Shown: one piece after another, positions 48,790 through 57,449 of the stretch
Layout: each line of letters starts with the position of its first letter
Numbering within the stretch: position 1 is the stretch's first letter
Source of the DNA: Opitutaceae bacterium
GTDB lineage: Bacteria; Verrucomicrobiota; Verrucomicrobiia; Opitutales; Opitutaceae
Assembly (NCBI GenBank): GCA_017994935.1
Contig: JAGOJU010000003.1
Location: 1-64,000 of the forward strand
DNA length: 64,000 bases
Reading direction: 5' to 3'
Position numbers and translations under genes: made by a program
Notes under the pieces: generated by a model
Database searches by the model: none
Told to the model about the DNA's origin: nothing
Seen by the model: the letters and a program-made list of their open reading frames with translations, nothing else

Positions 48790-50093
48790 AAATCCTGCAG
48801 GCGTCCCTCGCCAACTCCCATCTCGGGAGCAATCAGCGCGAAGATTTCTCCAAGCAGGTAGATGGAGCCGGTCACTACGACGATATCGTCATTCTCGCCA
48901 GCCGTGCATCGCTTGCCTTGGGGAAAAAGGGATTCGAGAGAGGCGCGCCTCACCGGGCCCGAAAACCCGGGCGGAACGAGTTTCTCAAGTTCCTCAAACG
49001 GTGTTGCCCGCGTCTGATGAGGCACCACGAGATAAATCTCCCGCGCAAAGTCCGCGATCGTATTCAGGAGAGGACCGGCCCTCGCCACCCCCAGTGCCCC
49101 CGTGATGAAGACAGGCTTCTTTCCGGTTTCCCTGTGCAGCGCCGTCAGATTTGTCCGCAGCACATCGGCGCCTTCGGGATTGTGCGACGCGTCGAGGATC
49201 AGCGATCGGCCGCCCAGCGTGACCCGCTGCCAACGCCCCGGCCAGACCACACGCTGCAATGCCTCGTCGATGGCGTGAGTCGTGAGTTTCCACGCGGCAC
49301 CCATGACACGCGCCGCGAGCGTTGCCGTCGCCGCATTCCAGCGCTGATACTCACCCTCCAGATTGGTGACCGGGTAACGTGCGGTGTCCTCGCCAAATTC
49401 GGCCCGCACCGAAAACACCTCGCAACCCTGGCGTGCGGCCACCTCACGGATCACCTTTTCCGCGGCGGGCGGAAGCCGGCCGATCACGACCGGCCTGCCC
49501 GGCTTGATGATGCCCGCCTTCTCCGCTGCAATCCGCTCGACGGTCTCACCGAGCATTTCGCAGTGATCAAGGCTGATCGAGGTGACGATTGAAACCTGCG
49601 GATCCACGACGTTCGTGGCATCGAGCCTGCCGCCCAAACCGACCTCCACCACACTCAGGTCGCATTGTTTCTTCGAAAACTGCAGGAACGCCATCGCCGT
49701 CATGAACTCGAAGAAACTCGCGTGGTCATCCGGCGACCCAAACGCAAGTTCATCCGCGATGGGTTTGAGCTCGTTGGTAAAGGAAATGATCTCCTGCTCT
49801 GAAAGGATGCGACGGTTCACCTGCACACGCTCCCCCAGCCGGACCAGGTGGGGCGAGGTGTAGAGGCCCACCTTCCAGCCTGCACCGCGGAAGATCGCCT
49901 CGAGCATCGCAGCCGTCGACCCCTTGCCGTTTGTACCCGTGATATGAATCACAGGCACCGCGCGCTCGGGATGCCCTAGTGAGGCCGTGAGGAGCCGCAT
50001 CCGGTCGATGCCAAACTTCACGCCCTGCGCCTTGAGGGAGAAGAGATACGCCTGGACTGACTCGTAGTCGGCAAACGGCACGGCTTCGGACAT
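48786..50093 (-). CDS. folC: Bifunctional folylpolyglutamate/dihydrofolate synthase
   Basis: A 435-residue Mur-ligase-like enzyme adding glutamate to folates. The P-loop is [19 protein letters not shown], followed by [20 protein letters not shown] and [20 protein letters not shown], and the C-terminal domain has [19 protein letters not shown]. Whether it also has dihydrofolate synthase activity cannot be told by eye. It is the last gene of the minus-strand operon manC-ruvX-truA-comF-accD-folC and lies 31 bp after accD, the same accD-folC order as in many bacteria. Confidence 0.94.
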   Translation of the reverse strand: MSEAVPFADYESVQAYLFSLKAQGVKFGIDRMRLLTASLGHPERAVPVIHITGTNGKGSTAAMLEAIFRGAGWKVGLYTSPHLVRLGERVQVNRRILSEQEIISFTNELKPIADELAFGSPDDHASFFEFMTAMAFLQFSKKQCDLSVVEVGLGGRLDATNVVDPQVSIVTSISLDHCEMLGETVERIAAEKAGIIKPGRPVVIGRLPPAAEKVIREVAARQGCEVFSVRAEFGEDTARYPVTNLEGEYQRWNAATATLAARVMGAAWKLTTHAIDEALQRVVWPGRWQRVTLGGRSLILDASHNPEGADVLRTNLTALHRETGKKPVFITGALGVARAGPLLNTIADFAREIYLVVPHQTRATPFEELEKLVPPGFSGPVRRASLESLFPQGKRCTAGENDDIVVVTGSIYLLGEIFALIAPEMGVGEGRLQDF

Positions 50094-50124
50094 GCGAGGA
50101 ACACCCCGGTCGGACCGGACCGGA

Positions 50125-50991
50125 TCAGCCCTTGGCCGCCGGCGCCTTGCGCTTGAGAAAGAGGGCCGTGAGCACCTCGCGCAAGTGATCTCTCATTTCA
50201 AGTCGGCTGACAATCTGGTCAATCAGTCCATGCTTCAGAAGAAATTCCGCACTTTGAAATCCCGGGGGAAGTGTCTGCTTTGTTGTCTCCTTGATCACTC
50301 TCGCGCCTGCAAACCCGATCAACGCGCCGGGTTCGGCAATATTCAGGTCACCCAACGTCGCAAAACTCGCGGTCACCCCTCCCATCGTGGGATGGGTGAG
50401 CACGGAAATGTAGGGCAATTTCGCATCCGCAAGCCTGCCCAATGCCGCGCTGGTCTTCGCCATCTGCATGAGGGAAAAAATGCCTTCCTGCATGCGTGCC
50501 CCGCCGGACGCGCTGAAAACAATGCAGGGGATTCCTTTCTTCAGGGCCACCTCTATCGCCCGGGTGATTTTCTCACCCACTGCCGAACCCATGGCTCCTC
50601 CGCAGAAACGGAAATCCATCACCGCCACGGATACCGGAATCCCATCGATGGTGCCCGTGCCGCAGACAACCGCCTCATTCAAACCGCTTTCGCGTTCGTA
50701 CTTCTTGATCCGGTCCGGGTAGGGCTGCGAATCGACAAACGTGAGCGGATCGGCCGAACGAAGCGTCGCATCCGCTTCCTCAAAGCTCCCTTTGTCGAAA
50801 AGCGATGCAATCCGCTGTCGCGCCCCAATCGGAAAATGGTAGCCACTCTTCGGCACCACCATCAGGTTTGCCTCAAGTTCCTTGTTGAAGACAATTTCCC
50901 CGGAAATCGGACACTTGGTCCAGAGTCCCTTCGGGATGTCCTTCTTTTTGACAACAACGGTGGAGTACTTCGGCTTGCTGAAAAGCGCCAT
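50125..50991 (-). CDS. accD: Acetyl-CoA carboxylase carboxyltransferase subunit beta, zinc ribbon lost
   Basis: A 288-residue subunit transferring carboxyl from carboxybiotin to acetyl-CoA in fatty acid synthesis. The crotonase-like body is typical ([58 protein letters not shown]). The N-terminal zinc ribbon, C-x2-C-x15-C-x2-C in E. coli, is reduced to Cys27 only ([16 protein letters not shown] ... [10 protein letters not shown], with Ser, Val and Ser at the other three places). The fold may be kept without zinc. Catalytic residues look intact. accA is not in the window. Confidence 0.95.
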   Translation of the reverse strand: MALFSKPKYSTVVVKKKDIPKGLWTKCPISGEIVFNKELEANLMVVPKSGYHFPIGARQRIASLFDKGSFEEADATLRSADPLTFVDSQPYPDRIKKYERESGLNEAVVCGTGTIDGIPVSVAVMDFRFCGGAMGSAVGEKITRAIEVALKKGIPCIVFSASGGARMQEGIFSLMQMAKTSAALGRLADAKLPYISVLTHPTMGGVTASFATLGDLNIAEPGALIGFAGARVIKETTKQTLPPGFQSAEFLLKHGLIDQIVSRLEMRDHLREVLTALFLKRKAPAAKG

Positions 50992-51020
50992 GGCTCGATG
51001 GAAGGCGATGGAAGTCGGAC

Positions 51021-51773
51021 CTAACCGTGACCGAACGTCGCTACGTCGAGCCTCACAACCCCCGCGCCGCGGAGCACGCTTGCGCAGCTGTTGAGAGTTG
51101 AACCCGTGGTAAAGACGTCATCGACAAGGATGTAATGCTGTTCGGGCAGAATGCGGGTGCCCGGGGCCAGTGCAAAGGCATTTTTCAGGTTCTCCATGCG
51201 GCTCCGCCTATCGAATGCCGTTTGCGTCACGGTATCAACCGTGCGATCGAGGAGACGCGCCACGCTGGTGCTGCCACCGGATGCACGAGCGAAGGCCTGC
51301 GCAAGCAACTGGCTCTGGTTGTAGCCACGTTCACGTTCCTTGCGCGCGTGCAGCGGCACCGGCACCAGCACGGCGTTTCTCAGGTGACTCAGGAGATGAG
51401 GGCTTTGCCGCACGATCGCTTCGATATCGCTCAGGACGTGCAGACCGTGATGGTACTTCAACTCGATCACCATGGCGCGCACCGGCCCCCGGAGGAGAAC
51501 GGCGGTGCATCCCGAACGAAAGTACGGGCGCAGGTCCGTGCAATGAGGGCAGATCCGTTCGCCGTCGACCTCGCCAAAAAAGGGATGTCCGCACACCGTA
51601 CAAAAGGGTGGCGACACCCGGGAAATCATCGGCAGACAGGCCGCGCAAACATGCCGGTAGGGCGGATTGTCCTCAACCAGCCCGCCGCAACCCAGGCAGA
51701 TGGGAGGGAATGCCAGATCGCAGACGCGCCCCACTCTCCCGAGCATCGCGACAGTTCCCTCCATGAGTTTCAT
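51021..51773 (-). CDS. comF: ComF-family phosphoribosyltransferase-like protein
   Basis: A 250-residue protein with N-terminal zinc-finger cysteines ([28 protein letters not shown]) and a C-terminal PRTase domain ([37 protein letters not shown]). In naturally competent bacteria ComF family members help process incoming single-stranded DNA; no other competence genes are here, so the role is uncertain. It lies 18 bp after truA and 29 bp before accD. An internal Met at residue 4 is an alternative start. Confidence 0.9.
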   Translation of the reverse strand: MKLMEGTVAMLGRVGRVCDLAFPPICLGCGGLVEDNPPYRHVCAACLPMISRVSPPFCTVCGHPFFGEVDGERICPHCTDLRPYFRSGCTAVLLRGPVRAMVIELKYHHGLHVLSDIEAIVRQSPHLLSHLRNAVLVPVPLHARKERERGYNQSQLLAQAFARASGGSTSVARLLDRTVDTVTQTAFDRRSRMENLKNAFALAPGTRILPEQHYILVDDVFTTGSTLNSCASVLRGAGVVRLDVATFGHG

Positions 51774-51791
51774 GCCGGCAACCCTTCACGA

Positions 51792-52574
51792 TCATCGGGG
51801 CGCGGAATACCACACCTTCGCCAGGCACAGGCCCTGCGCCGGCGCGGTTTCGACCTCCGGCGGGCGGCGCCCCTCCACGAGCATGGAGCGAATGCGCTCG
51901 GGGGTGACCTTGCGCATTCCCACCGCGATCAGCGCCCCCACCAGGGTCCTGACCATCTTGTAGAGAAAGCCATCGGCTTCCGCCACGATGCGAAGGTGAC
52001 GCCCCTTCCGCGAAAACTCAAAACGATAGAGGTGTCTGACAGTGTCTTCTCGATCCCGCCCGTTCAGCGCCGAAAATGCAGCAAAATCATGACGCCCGCG
52101 CAGGTGGTGTGCCGCCTCATCCATTGCCTTGAATTCCAGGGGATCCGGCCGATCCAGCCCCCAGACGAAGCGGCGGATGAAGGGATCCGGGTTGCCCAGG
52201 TAAATCCGGTATTCGTAGCGCTTCCGAACCACATCGAATCGTGCATGAAAATCCGGTCGCACCTCCTGCACGCTGCAGATCTGCAAGGCAGGCGGCAGCC
52301 CGACACGAAGCGCCGCCTGCAGGCGTTGGGCTCCGTGCCGCCAGCCCAGGTCAAAATGGAATACCTGGGCCTTCGCATGAACACCGGCGTCGGTCCGGCC
52401 GCTTCCATGAATGCGGATACGCTCCTCCGCGATGCGGCCGATGCGGGCTTCAATCACATCCTGAACAGATCTGCCTCCTGGCTGACTTTGCCAGCCTTCA
52501 AACTCGGAACCGTCATACGCACAGACCACTTTCCAGCGCACGGCTCGGATTGATTGTGAAGGTGACTTCGACAT
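51792..52574 (-). CDS. truA: tRNA pseudouridine synthase A
   Basis: A 260-residue enzyme that makes pseudouridine 38-40 in tRNA anticodon arms. The start at 52574 (MSKSPSQSIRAVRWKVVCAY) is chosen because upstream codons in the open frame belong to the ruvX-truA gap. The family N-terminus DGSEFEGWQSQPGGRSVQDV and the catalytic-aspartate motif IHGSGRTDAGVHAKAQVFHF are intact, as are GRHDFAAFS and FLYKMVRTLVGALIAVG near the C-terminus. Confidence 0.95.
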   Translation of the reverse strand: MSKSPSQSIRAVRWKVVCAYDGSEFEGWQSQPGGRSVQDVIEARIGRIAEERIRIHGSGRTDAGVHAKAQVFHFDLGWRHGAQRLQAALRVGLPPALQICSVQEVRPDFHARFDVVRKRYEYRIYLGNPDPFIRRFVWGLDRPDPLEFKAMDEAAHHLRGRHDFAAFSALNGRDREDTVRHLYRFEFSRKGRHLRIVAEADGFLYKMVRTLVGALIAVGMRKVTPERIRSMLVEGRRPPEVETAPAQGLCLAKVWYSAPR

Positions 52575-52671
52575 TTTCAAATCATGCTTGGTGCCGCGGT
52601 TCAATCCGCGCAAGCCGTGAGGCTTTCCGTTCGATTTTTCCCGATTCGATCCGGAAAATCGGCATGTCGCC

Positions 52672-53100
52672 TTATTCCTCCGCCGGGGGCAACGCGATAC
52701 GCTGATCCAGAAAGTCCTGCAGGATGAGCGTGGCGGCCCTCGAATCGACGATGCCACTCGCGCGGAGGCCGCGTCTGCGGGCCTTGGGGATGCTGGCCTC
52801 CGCCACATCTGAGGTGAGACGTTCGTCGATCAGATGGACCGGGAGATTGACCTCACCCTTCAGCTTCGCGGCAAATGCCTCCACCTCACGGGCCTTAGGC
52901 CCGACGGAATCGTCCATGTTCAACGGCCAGCCAATCACGAGGTCCGTCACCTGACGTCGCCGGATCGTTTCAACCAGGATTTTCCACCGCTGGCGCTCGT
53001 CCGCCTCCACGATGGCGGGTAGCGGAGTGGCGACACCCAGTTCGTCGCCAAAACTCAATCCCACCCGTTTCGCACCATAGTCAATTCCCAGGCAGCGCAT
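52672..53100 (-). CDS. ruvX: Putative Holliday junction resolvase / pre-16S rRNA nuclease (YqgF)
   Basis: A 142-residue RNase H-fold nuclease. MRCLGIDYGAKRVGLSFGDE carries the first Asp, VIGWPLNMDDSVGPKAREVE the phosphate-binding loop, and HLIDERLTSDVAEASIPKAR the Glu; a final Asp lies in GIVDSRAATLILQDFL. The E. coli homologue matures 16S rRNA 5' ends. It lies 58 bp after manC and 97 bp before truA in the minus-strand operon. Confidence 0.93.
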   Translation of the reverse strand: MRCLGIDYGAKRVGLSFGDELGVATPLPAIVEADERQRWKILVETIRRRQVTDLVIGWPLNMDDSVGPKAREVEAFAAKLKGEVNLPVHLIDERLTSDVAEASIPKARRRGLRASGIVDSRAATLILQDFLDQRIALPPAEE

Positions 53101-53158
53101 GGTGAATCTTTCCGATCAGGGCATTGCTCCTCTTCCAACCACGTCGCTCGCGTCATCG

Positions 53159-54247
53159 CTACAGCCAGCGTGCGCCATCCTTTGCCGACTCAATCTGCTT
53201 GAGCAGCGCCTTGATCTCCTGTGCACGCGACTTCGGTGCAATCAACGTCGCGTCCCGGGTATGCACGACGATGAATTCCTCGAGACCGATCGTCGCCACC
53301 AGATGCCCCTCCTCGGAAAACACGATGTTGTTCGAACCCTGTTCAATGACAACTCGCCCACGGCAGACATTGCCTTTCGAGTCCTTGACGTGATGCCGTG
53401 AAATGGCGGGCCACGCGCCCACGTCATCCCAGTCGAAGGAGGCGGGAAGCATCACGACATTGTCGGATTTTTCGAGCAAAGCGTAGTCGACGGAGATCTT
53501 TCGCAAGCCCGGATAGGATTTTTTCAGGGCACCCGCGATCGCCCTTCCTTTCCGGGCCGCCACAGCGACTGCTCCAAGGCCGTCGTAGAGGTCGGGCGCA
53601 TGTGTCCTCAGCCCCCGGACCACAGACCTGACACTCCATACGAACATCCCTGCGTTCCAGACATAGTTTCCCGAGTCGAGATAGCGCTGCGCCACCTCCA
53701 GGGACGGTTTTTCAACAAAGCGCCGCACACCATAGATCGGGCGACGATCAAACGTTTTCCAGATTCCGCCGCGTTCTATATAGCCAAAACCTGTCGCGGG
53801 CTCGGTCGGCTTGATTCCAATCGTGACCAGCACATCCGCCGACTTCGCCGCGGCAAAGGCTGTCCTGAGATCCGCAGTGTAAGCCTTTCGGTCGTGAATG
53901 ACATGATCCGCCGGCAGCACGGCAAATACACCCTTGGGATCGCGCGCCTCCACAAGCAATGCCGCCAGCGCGACCGCCGCAGCGGTATCGCGGCCCATCG
54001 GTTCGACCACGATATTGCCGGGCGGAATTCCCGGACAACAGGCGCGCACCCCTTTTGCCTGGGCGGCGCTCGTGATCACAAACGTGTTTTCCGGGCGGAC
54101 AATGGCCCGCACCCGGGCGAGCGTCTGCGCCAGGAGCGGCTCCGTTCCAACGATGGGAAGGAGATGCTTGGGGCGATGCGCTCGGCTCTGCGGCCAGAAG
54201 CGCTCGCCTTTGCCACCCGCGATGATCACAACAAATTTTTGGGACAT
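53159..54247 (-). CDS. manC: Mannose-1-phosphate guanylyltransferase
   Basis: A 362-residue nucleotidyltransferase making GDP-mannose. The start at 54247 (MSQKFVVIIAGGKGERFWPQ) is preferred; an ATG six codons earlier adds nothing typical. The pyrophosphorylase signature is IIAGGKGERFWPQSR, followed by KHLLPIVGTEPLLAQTLARV, ADHVIHDRKAYTADLRTA, FGYIERGG, RRFVEKPSLEVAQRYLDSGN and WDDVGAWPAI. It lacks the C-terminal isomerase domain of bifunctional AlgA-type enzymes. It is the first gene of the minus-strand operon and divergent from the MoeB-like gene (79-bp gap). GDP-mannose would feed polysaccharide or glycoprotein synthesis. Confidence 0.93.
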   Translation of the reverse strand: MSQKFVVIIAGGKGERFWPQSRAHRPKHLLPIVGTEPLLAQTLARVRAIVRPENTFVITSAAQAKGVRACCPGIPPGNIVVEPMGRDTAAAVALAALLVEARDPKGVFAVLPADHVIHDRKAYTADLRTAFAAAKSADVLVTIGIKPTEPATGFGYIERGGIWKTFDRRPIYGVRRFVEKPSLEVAQRYLDSGNYVWNAGMFVWSVRSVVRGLRTHAPDLYDGLGAVAVAARKGRAIAGALKKSYPGLRKISVDYALLEKSDNVVMLPASFDWDDVGAWPAISRHHVKDSKGNVCRGRVVIEQGSNNIVFSEEGHLVATIGLEEFIVVHTRDATLIAPKSRAQEIKALLKQIESAKDGARWL

Positions 54248-54326
54248 GCCGCGAAAAACCTGCAAGAGAGACCTCCCTTGCGCAATTTCATTTGCAGACC
54301 ACCGTCAGTCGGACTTCTTCCCTCCC

Positions 54327-55496
54327 ATGACCCGTCTTTCTCCCGCGGAATTGACCCGCTACAGCCGGCACCTCCGGCTGGATGAACTGGGAGTCGCCGG
54401 CCAGACGAAACTGAAGGACGCGAAAGTGCTGATCATCGGCGCCGGAGGCCTCGGCAGCCCCGCGTCGCTCTATCTCGCCGCCGCCGGGGTGGGCACGCTG
54501 GGAATCGTGGATTTCGACCGGGTGGAATCGCACAACCTGCAGCGGCAGCTGCTGCACACGGATGCCAGCGTCGGCACACTGAAAACCGAATCGGCAGCCG
54601 CCCGGCTGCGCGCAGCAAATTCTCTCATCACCGTCCGCGAGCATCCCTGCGCGGTTTCGGCAGCCAATGCCGTTTCGCTCTTCAGCGAATACGACATCAT
54701 AGTCGACGGCACCGACACGTTTCCCACCCGTTACCTGAACAACGACGCCGCGGTGCTGGCCGGGAGGCCGCTCGTCCACGGAAGCATTTTCCGTTTCGAG
54801 GGTACGGTATCCGTGTTTGCTCCACAGCTCGGTGGCCCATGTTATCGATGCCTCTTTCCGGATCCGCCTCAGCCGGGAACCGTGCCAACCTGCGACCAGT
54901 CCGGGGTGCTCGGGGCACTCTGCGGCGTCATCGGCAGCCTTCAGGCCCTCGAAGCGATCAAACTGATAACCGGCCTGGGCGACACTCTCGTCGGACGGGT
55001 GTTGACCTACAACTCTCTCAACCAGGAATTCCGCACCTTCCGGCTGCAAAGAAATCCCCTCTGTCGCTCCTGCGGATCGGGCGCAACCGGCCACCTCGAT
55101 CTTCCGGACACCTGCGAAACACCCGCCTGCAACACTGCACGTCCCCTCTCCATGGAATCCTCCGGAAATGAACCACCGCTTGAGATCAGCGTCGAGGAAA
55201 CACAGGCCCTGCTGCACCGCAATCCATCGGGCGTCGTACTCATTGATGTCCGCGAACCTTTTGAAGCCGACATTTGCCGCATAACGGGTGCCGAGCTCAT
55301 TCCAATGCGACAGCTTCCCAATTGTCTGGAGTCGCTTTCGGGTGACAAATATCTGCTCATCTATTGTCACCACGGAGGCCGCAGCCTGCGCGTCACCCAG
55401 TACCTCCGCGAACGCGGTTTCCGTCAGGTAAGTAATATGCGCGGCGGAATAGACGCCTGGGCATGTCAGATAGAGCCAGGAATGCGCCGCTATTGA
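54327..55496 (+). CDS. MoeB/ThiF-type adenylyltransferase fused to a rhodanese domain
   Basis: A 389-residue E1-like sulfur-carrier activating enzyme. N-terminal part (1-265): RYSRHLRLDELGVAGQTKL, ATP site VLIIGAGGLGSPASLYLAAA, DFDRVESHNLQRQLLH, DGTDTFPTRYLNNDAAV; paired zinc cysteines are CYRC (175-178 region) and CRSC near 250. The C-terminal rhodanese domain (about 285-385) has VVLIDVREPFEADICRI and the active-site loop IYCHHGGRSLRVTQYL with Cys. It adenylates the C-terminal Gly of MoaD- or ThiS-like carriers and passes sulfur from the rhodanese Cys, as in MOCS3/MoeZ. The carrier is not in the window, so molybdopterin, thiamine or tRNA thiolation remain possible. Confidence 0.92.
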   Translation: MTRLSPAELTRYSRHLRLDELGVAGQTKLKDAKVLIIGAGGLGSPASLYLAAAGVGTLGIVDFDRVESHNLQRQLLHTDASVGTLKTESAAARLRAANSLITVREHPCAVSAANAVSLFSEYDIIVDGTDTFPTRYLNNDAAVLAGRPLVHGSIFRFEGTVSVFAPQLGGPCYRCLFPDPPQPGTVPTCDQSGVLGALCGVIGSLQALEAIKLITGLGDTLVGRVLTYNSLNQEFRTFRLQRNPLCRSCGSGATGHLDLPDTCETPACNTARPLSMESSGNEPPLEISVEETQALLHRNPSGVVLIDVREPFEADICRITGAELIPMRQLPNCLESLSGDKYLLIYCHHGGRSLRVTQYLRERGFRQVSNMRGGIDAWACQIEPGMRRY

Positions 55497-55506
55497 TCAA
55501 ACGCTG

Positions 55507-56445
55507 TCACTGCACCAGGGACTGTCGGGGACCCGGCACCCACTGCGTCGAACGATGGGTCGCAATATACTCCGCAACATAGGCCGCAAAGGCACGTTTC
55601 AGCGTCATCGTGACCGTATGATCACCGGTCCGGAAATCATGCGAATCAATGCAGCGCACAGGTGCGATGTCCTTTGTCGTTGAAAGCAGGAAACACTCCT
55701 CAAATGCACCCAATTCCGCAGGCATGATCGCGCGCTCCACCACCCCGATCCCAGCAGCCTGAGCAACCGGACTGATAAGAATATTCCGCGTCACCCCTTC
55801 GAGTATGCCCGCGCCTATGGGTGGAGTATGGATCTTCCCCTCCGCGACGAATGCAATGTTGCACACGGCCGCCTCCGTGATTTCGCCATCGAGGTTGCTG
55901 ATCACCACTTCATCGGCGCCTCTCGCCTTCGCCTCGCGCAGGCAGAGAATGTTGTTCAGGTAATTGCCTGTTTTCCACGCAGGATTGAGCGTGTCGCGTG
56001 CATTGCGGCGCATGGATGTCGCCTGCGACAGCACCAGACCCGACCGGAGCTTTTCAGGGGACAGTGACGGGTTGGCCTGGACGAGCAGAACGAAGTCGGC
56101 ACGATCCGCCAGGGCGACATCGAGACCTATGGGACCGCCGCCGCGGGTGATCTGCAAGCGGACGTAAACATCCCTGACTTCGCCGACCCTGGCCCGAAAG
56201 GCGGCCACCGTCCTCCGAATCTCCTCCAGCAGTCCGGCTCGCGTGACGGGTATCGACATGAAAAGTGCCGAGGCCGATCGTTCCAACCGCGCCCAGTGCT
56301 CCTCCCAGGCGAACAGCACGTCTTCATAGGTCCGCCACACCTCGTAGATGGCGTCACCATATAAAAATCCTCTGTTGAGAGGAGTGATCGACGGTTCATC
56401 AGCGGGATGCAGCCGCCCATTTGTATTGGCCTGTACGTACGCCAT
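55507..56445 (-). CDS. Class IV aminotransferase (branched-chain or D-amino-acid type)
   Basis: A 312-residue PLP enzyme. The start at 56445 (MAYVQANTNGRLHPADEPSI) is preferred because the upstream ATG (56487) would begin inside the terminator hairpin of the next gene. Family blocks are LNRGFLYGDAIYEVWRTY, the likely PLP lysine in NPAWKTGNYLNNILCLREAK, ADEVVISNLDGEITEAAVCN and GILEGVTRNIL. The substrate (branched-chain amino acid, D-alanine or aminodeoxychorismate) is not decided by sequence alone. It is convergent with the MoeB-like gene, ending 10 bp away. Confidence 0.9.
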   Translation of the reverse strand: MAYVQANTNGRLHPADEPSITPLNRGFLYGDAIYEVWRTYEDVLFAWEEHWARLERSASALFMSIPVTRAGLLEEIRRTVAAFRARVGEVRDVYVRLQITRGGGPIGLDVALADRADFVLLVQANPSLSPEKLRSGLVLSQATSMRRNARDTLNPAWKTGNYLNNILCLREAKARGADEVVISNLDGEITEAAVCNIAFVAEGKIHTPPIGAGILEGVTRNILISPVAQAAGIGVVERAIMPAELGAFEECFLLSTTKDIAPVRCIDSHDFRTGDHTVTMTLKRAFAAYVAEYIATHRSTQWVPGPRQSLVQ

Positions 56446-56485
56446 GCTGCAATCCAGAGCGCCCCTCGAAAAACCGGCAAGGCAC

Positions 56486-56517
56486 AAAAAAACCTCCGCG
56501 AGGACCCACGGAGGTTT
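56486..56517 (-). terminator. Intrinsic terminator of the small HTH gene
   Basis: On the minus strand AAACCTCCG and CGGAGGTTT pair around TGGGTCCTCG, and the transcript continues into a run of T (TTTTTTT in all). It lies 24 bp after the stop of the gene at 56541 and before the aminotransferase, separating the two. Confidence 0.9.
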
Positions 56518-56540
56518 GAGGGAGATCCGATGCTGCCCGA

Positions 56541-56936
56541 TCAGCTCGCGGACGCGCCCCGGGCCTTTACCAGCCCAAGCGCCTTCTTGATGTTCTGCAC
56601 CGTCGGCAGTGAGATCCTGAGTGACGCCGCAATCTCGCTACCGGTCTTCCCGGCCTCGACCATCGAACGGACCTGGGCCCTTGTTTCATCGGTGACCTTG
56701 GCACGCGTCCGGCGCCCCGCCCTGCCTGCCGGAGCCTTTTTGGCACCCTTGCGGCGCCCGCCGCGGGACTGCTGCGCCGACTTCAGCGCACGGATGAAGG
56801 AGTTGAGATCGGGGTATCCAAATTCGGAGGGCAGGTTGGCCAGCGCCGCCGTGCGCTCTGCAGTGAGCGAACTTTCCATTTCCGCGAGTTTGGAGCGCGC
56901 GGCCGCGAGTTGATTCAGTTTATCAATGAATGGCAT
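56541..56936 (-). CDS. Small DNA-binding protein with coiled coil and HTH
   Basis: A 131-residue protein of unknown role. Residues 1-50 form a helical, probably coiled-coil segment (MPFIDKLNQLAAARSKLAEM). A Gly/Arg/Lys-rich linker (about 60-85, RGGRRKGAKKAPAGRAGRRT) follows, then a C-terminal helix-turn-helix (VRSMVEAGKTGSEIAASLRI, SLPTVQNIKKALGL) similar to transposase/resolvase or sigma-like HTHs. The layout resembles H-NS-like or nucleoid-associated proteins. The start at the ATG 56936 is preferred over a TTG at 56951. It has its own terminator and is monocistronic. Confidence 0.78.
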   Translation of the reverse strand: MPFIDKLNQLAAARSKLAEMESSLTAERTAALANLPSEFGYPDLNSFIRALKSAQQSRGGRRKGAKKAPAGRAGRRTRAKVTDETRAQVRSMVEAGKTGSEIAASLRISLPTVQNIKKALGLVKARGASAS

Positions 56937-57340
56937 AGGTGGTATATGCAATCGACGCCACCTTACATATCAAGCCCAATTGCATCCTATATCCACCTTT
57001 AACATGCTGAATTCCGGGAATAGCATTCAATGTGTAGATTCCTGCCCGCGATCAGGCCAGTCGGACGGCGCATGAACAGCGGTCCCGGAAAAGCTGGTTA
57101 CAGGCCGCCAATCACGTATTCAACCCAGCCATGAAAACACTATTAAGTGACTATATTCACAGGATCGTTCCTCTGTTTCCCCGCCTCTTCATGCCGCGCC
57201 CGGCCCCCGGGGTCTGCGGAAAGCAAGGCACCATCCGGTTTTGTCCCCCGTGAATTGCAACACCTCCTGCGGTGGATTTGCCCCTGGACCAGTCTTTACC
57301 TCCCGGAGGATTCACGGCCACGCCGAACAGGGTCGAGTGC

Positions 57341-57370
57341 TTGACAAGGGTTTTTACCGCAGGCTAACTA
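57341..57370 (+). promoter_or_regulatory. Probable nusA promoter
   Basis: TTGACA (57341-57346), 18-bp spacer, TAACTA (57365-57370). It would start transcription near 57377, about 73 nt before nusA. This is the best sigma-70 match in the 513-bp gap 56937-57449. The rest of that gap (56937-57340) has a Pro/Arg-rich open frame (57147-57344) that I do not believe and no RNA gene that I can see. Confidence 0.65.
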
Positions 57371-57402
57371 ACCCGTTCGCAGTCACGGTCACTTTCAATT
57401 GA

Positions 57403-57429
57403 GGTGGGCCTTTGGCCCGCCTTTTTTTT
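57403..57429 (+). terminator. Intrinsic terminator in the nusA leader (possible attenuator)
   Basis: GGTGGGCC and GGCCCGCC form an 8-bp stem (one G-T pair) around TTT, followed by eight T, only 20 bp before the nusA ATG. No gene precedes it within the transcript predicted from the promoter at 57341, so it seems to act on the nusA transcript itself. Termination there would be enhanced by NusA, giving autoregulation; this is an inference. Confidence 0.85.
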
Positions 57430-57449
57430 CTCATTAAACTACACGCCTT

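Noticed and set aside
54327..55496. MoeB-rhodanese protein as the E1 partner of the multiubiquitin relic
   Set aside because: It lies 33 kb away, is of the sulfur-carrier (MOCS3/MoeZ) type with a rhodanese domain, and has no E2 or JAB gene nearby.
56486..56517. Hairpin as a regulatory leader of the aminotransferase gene
   Set aside because: It directly follows the HTH gene stop and has the stem plus T-run of a plain terminator; no tandem amino-acid codons of a leader peptide were seen.
57147..57344. 65-codon frame before nusA as a small protein
   Set aside because: Arg/Pro/Ser-rich composition, no ribosome-binding site and overlap with the nusA promoter; probably non-coding.
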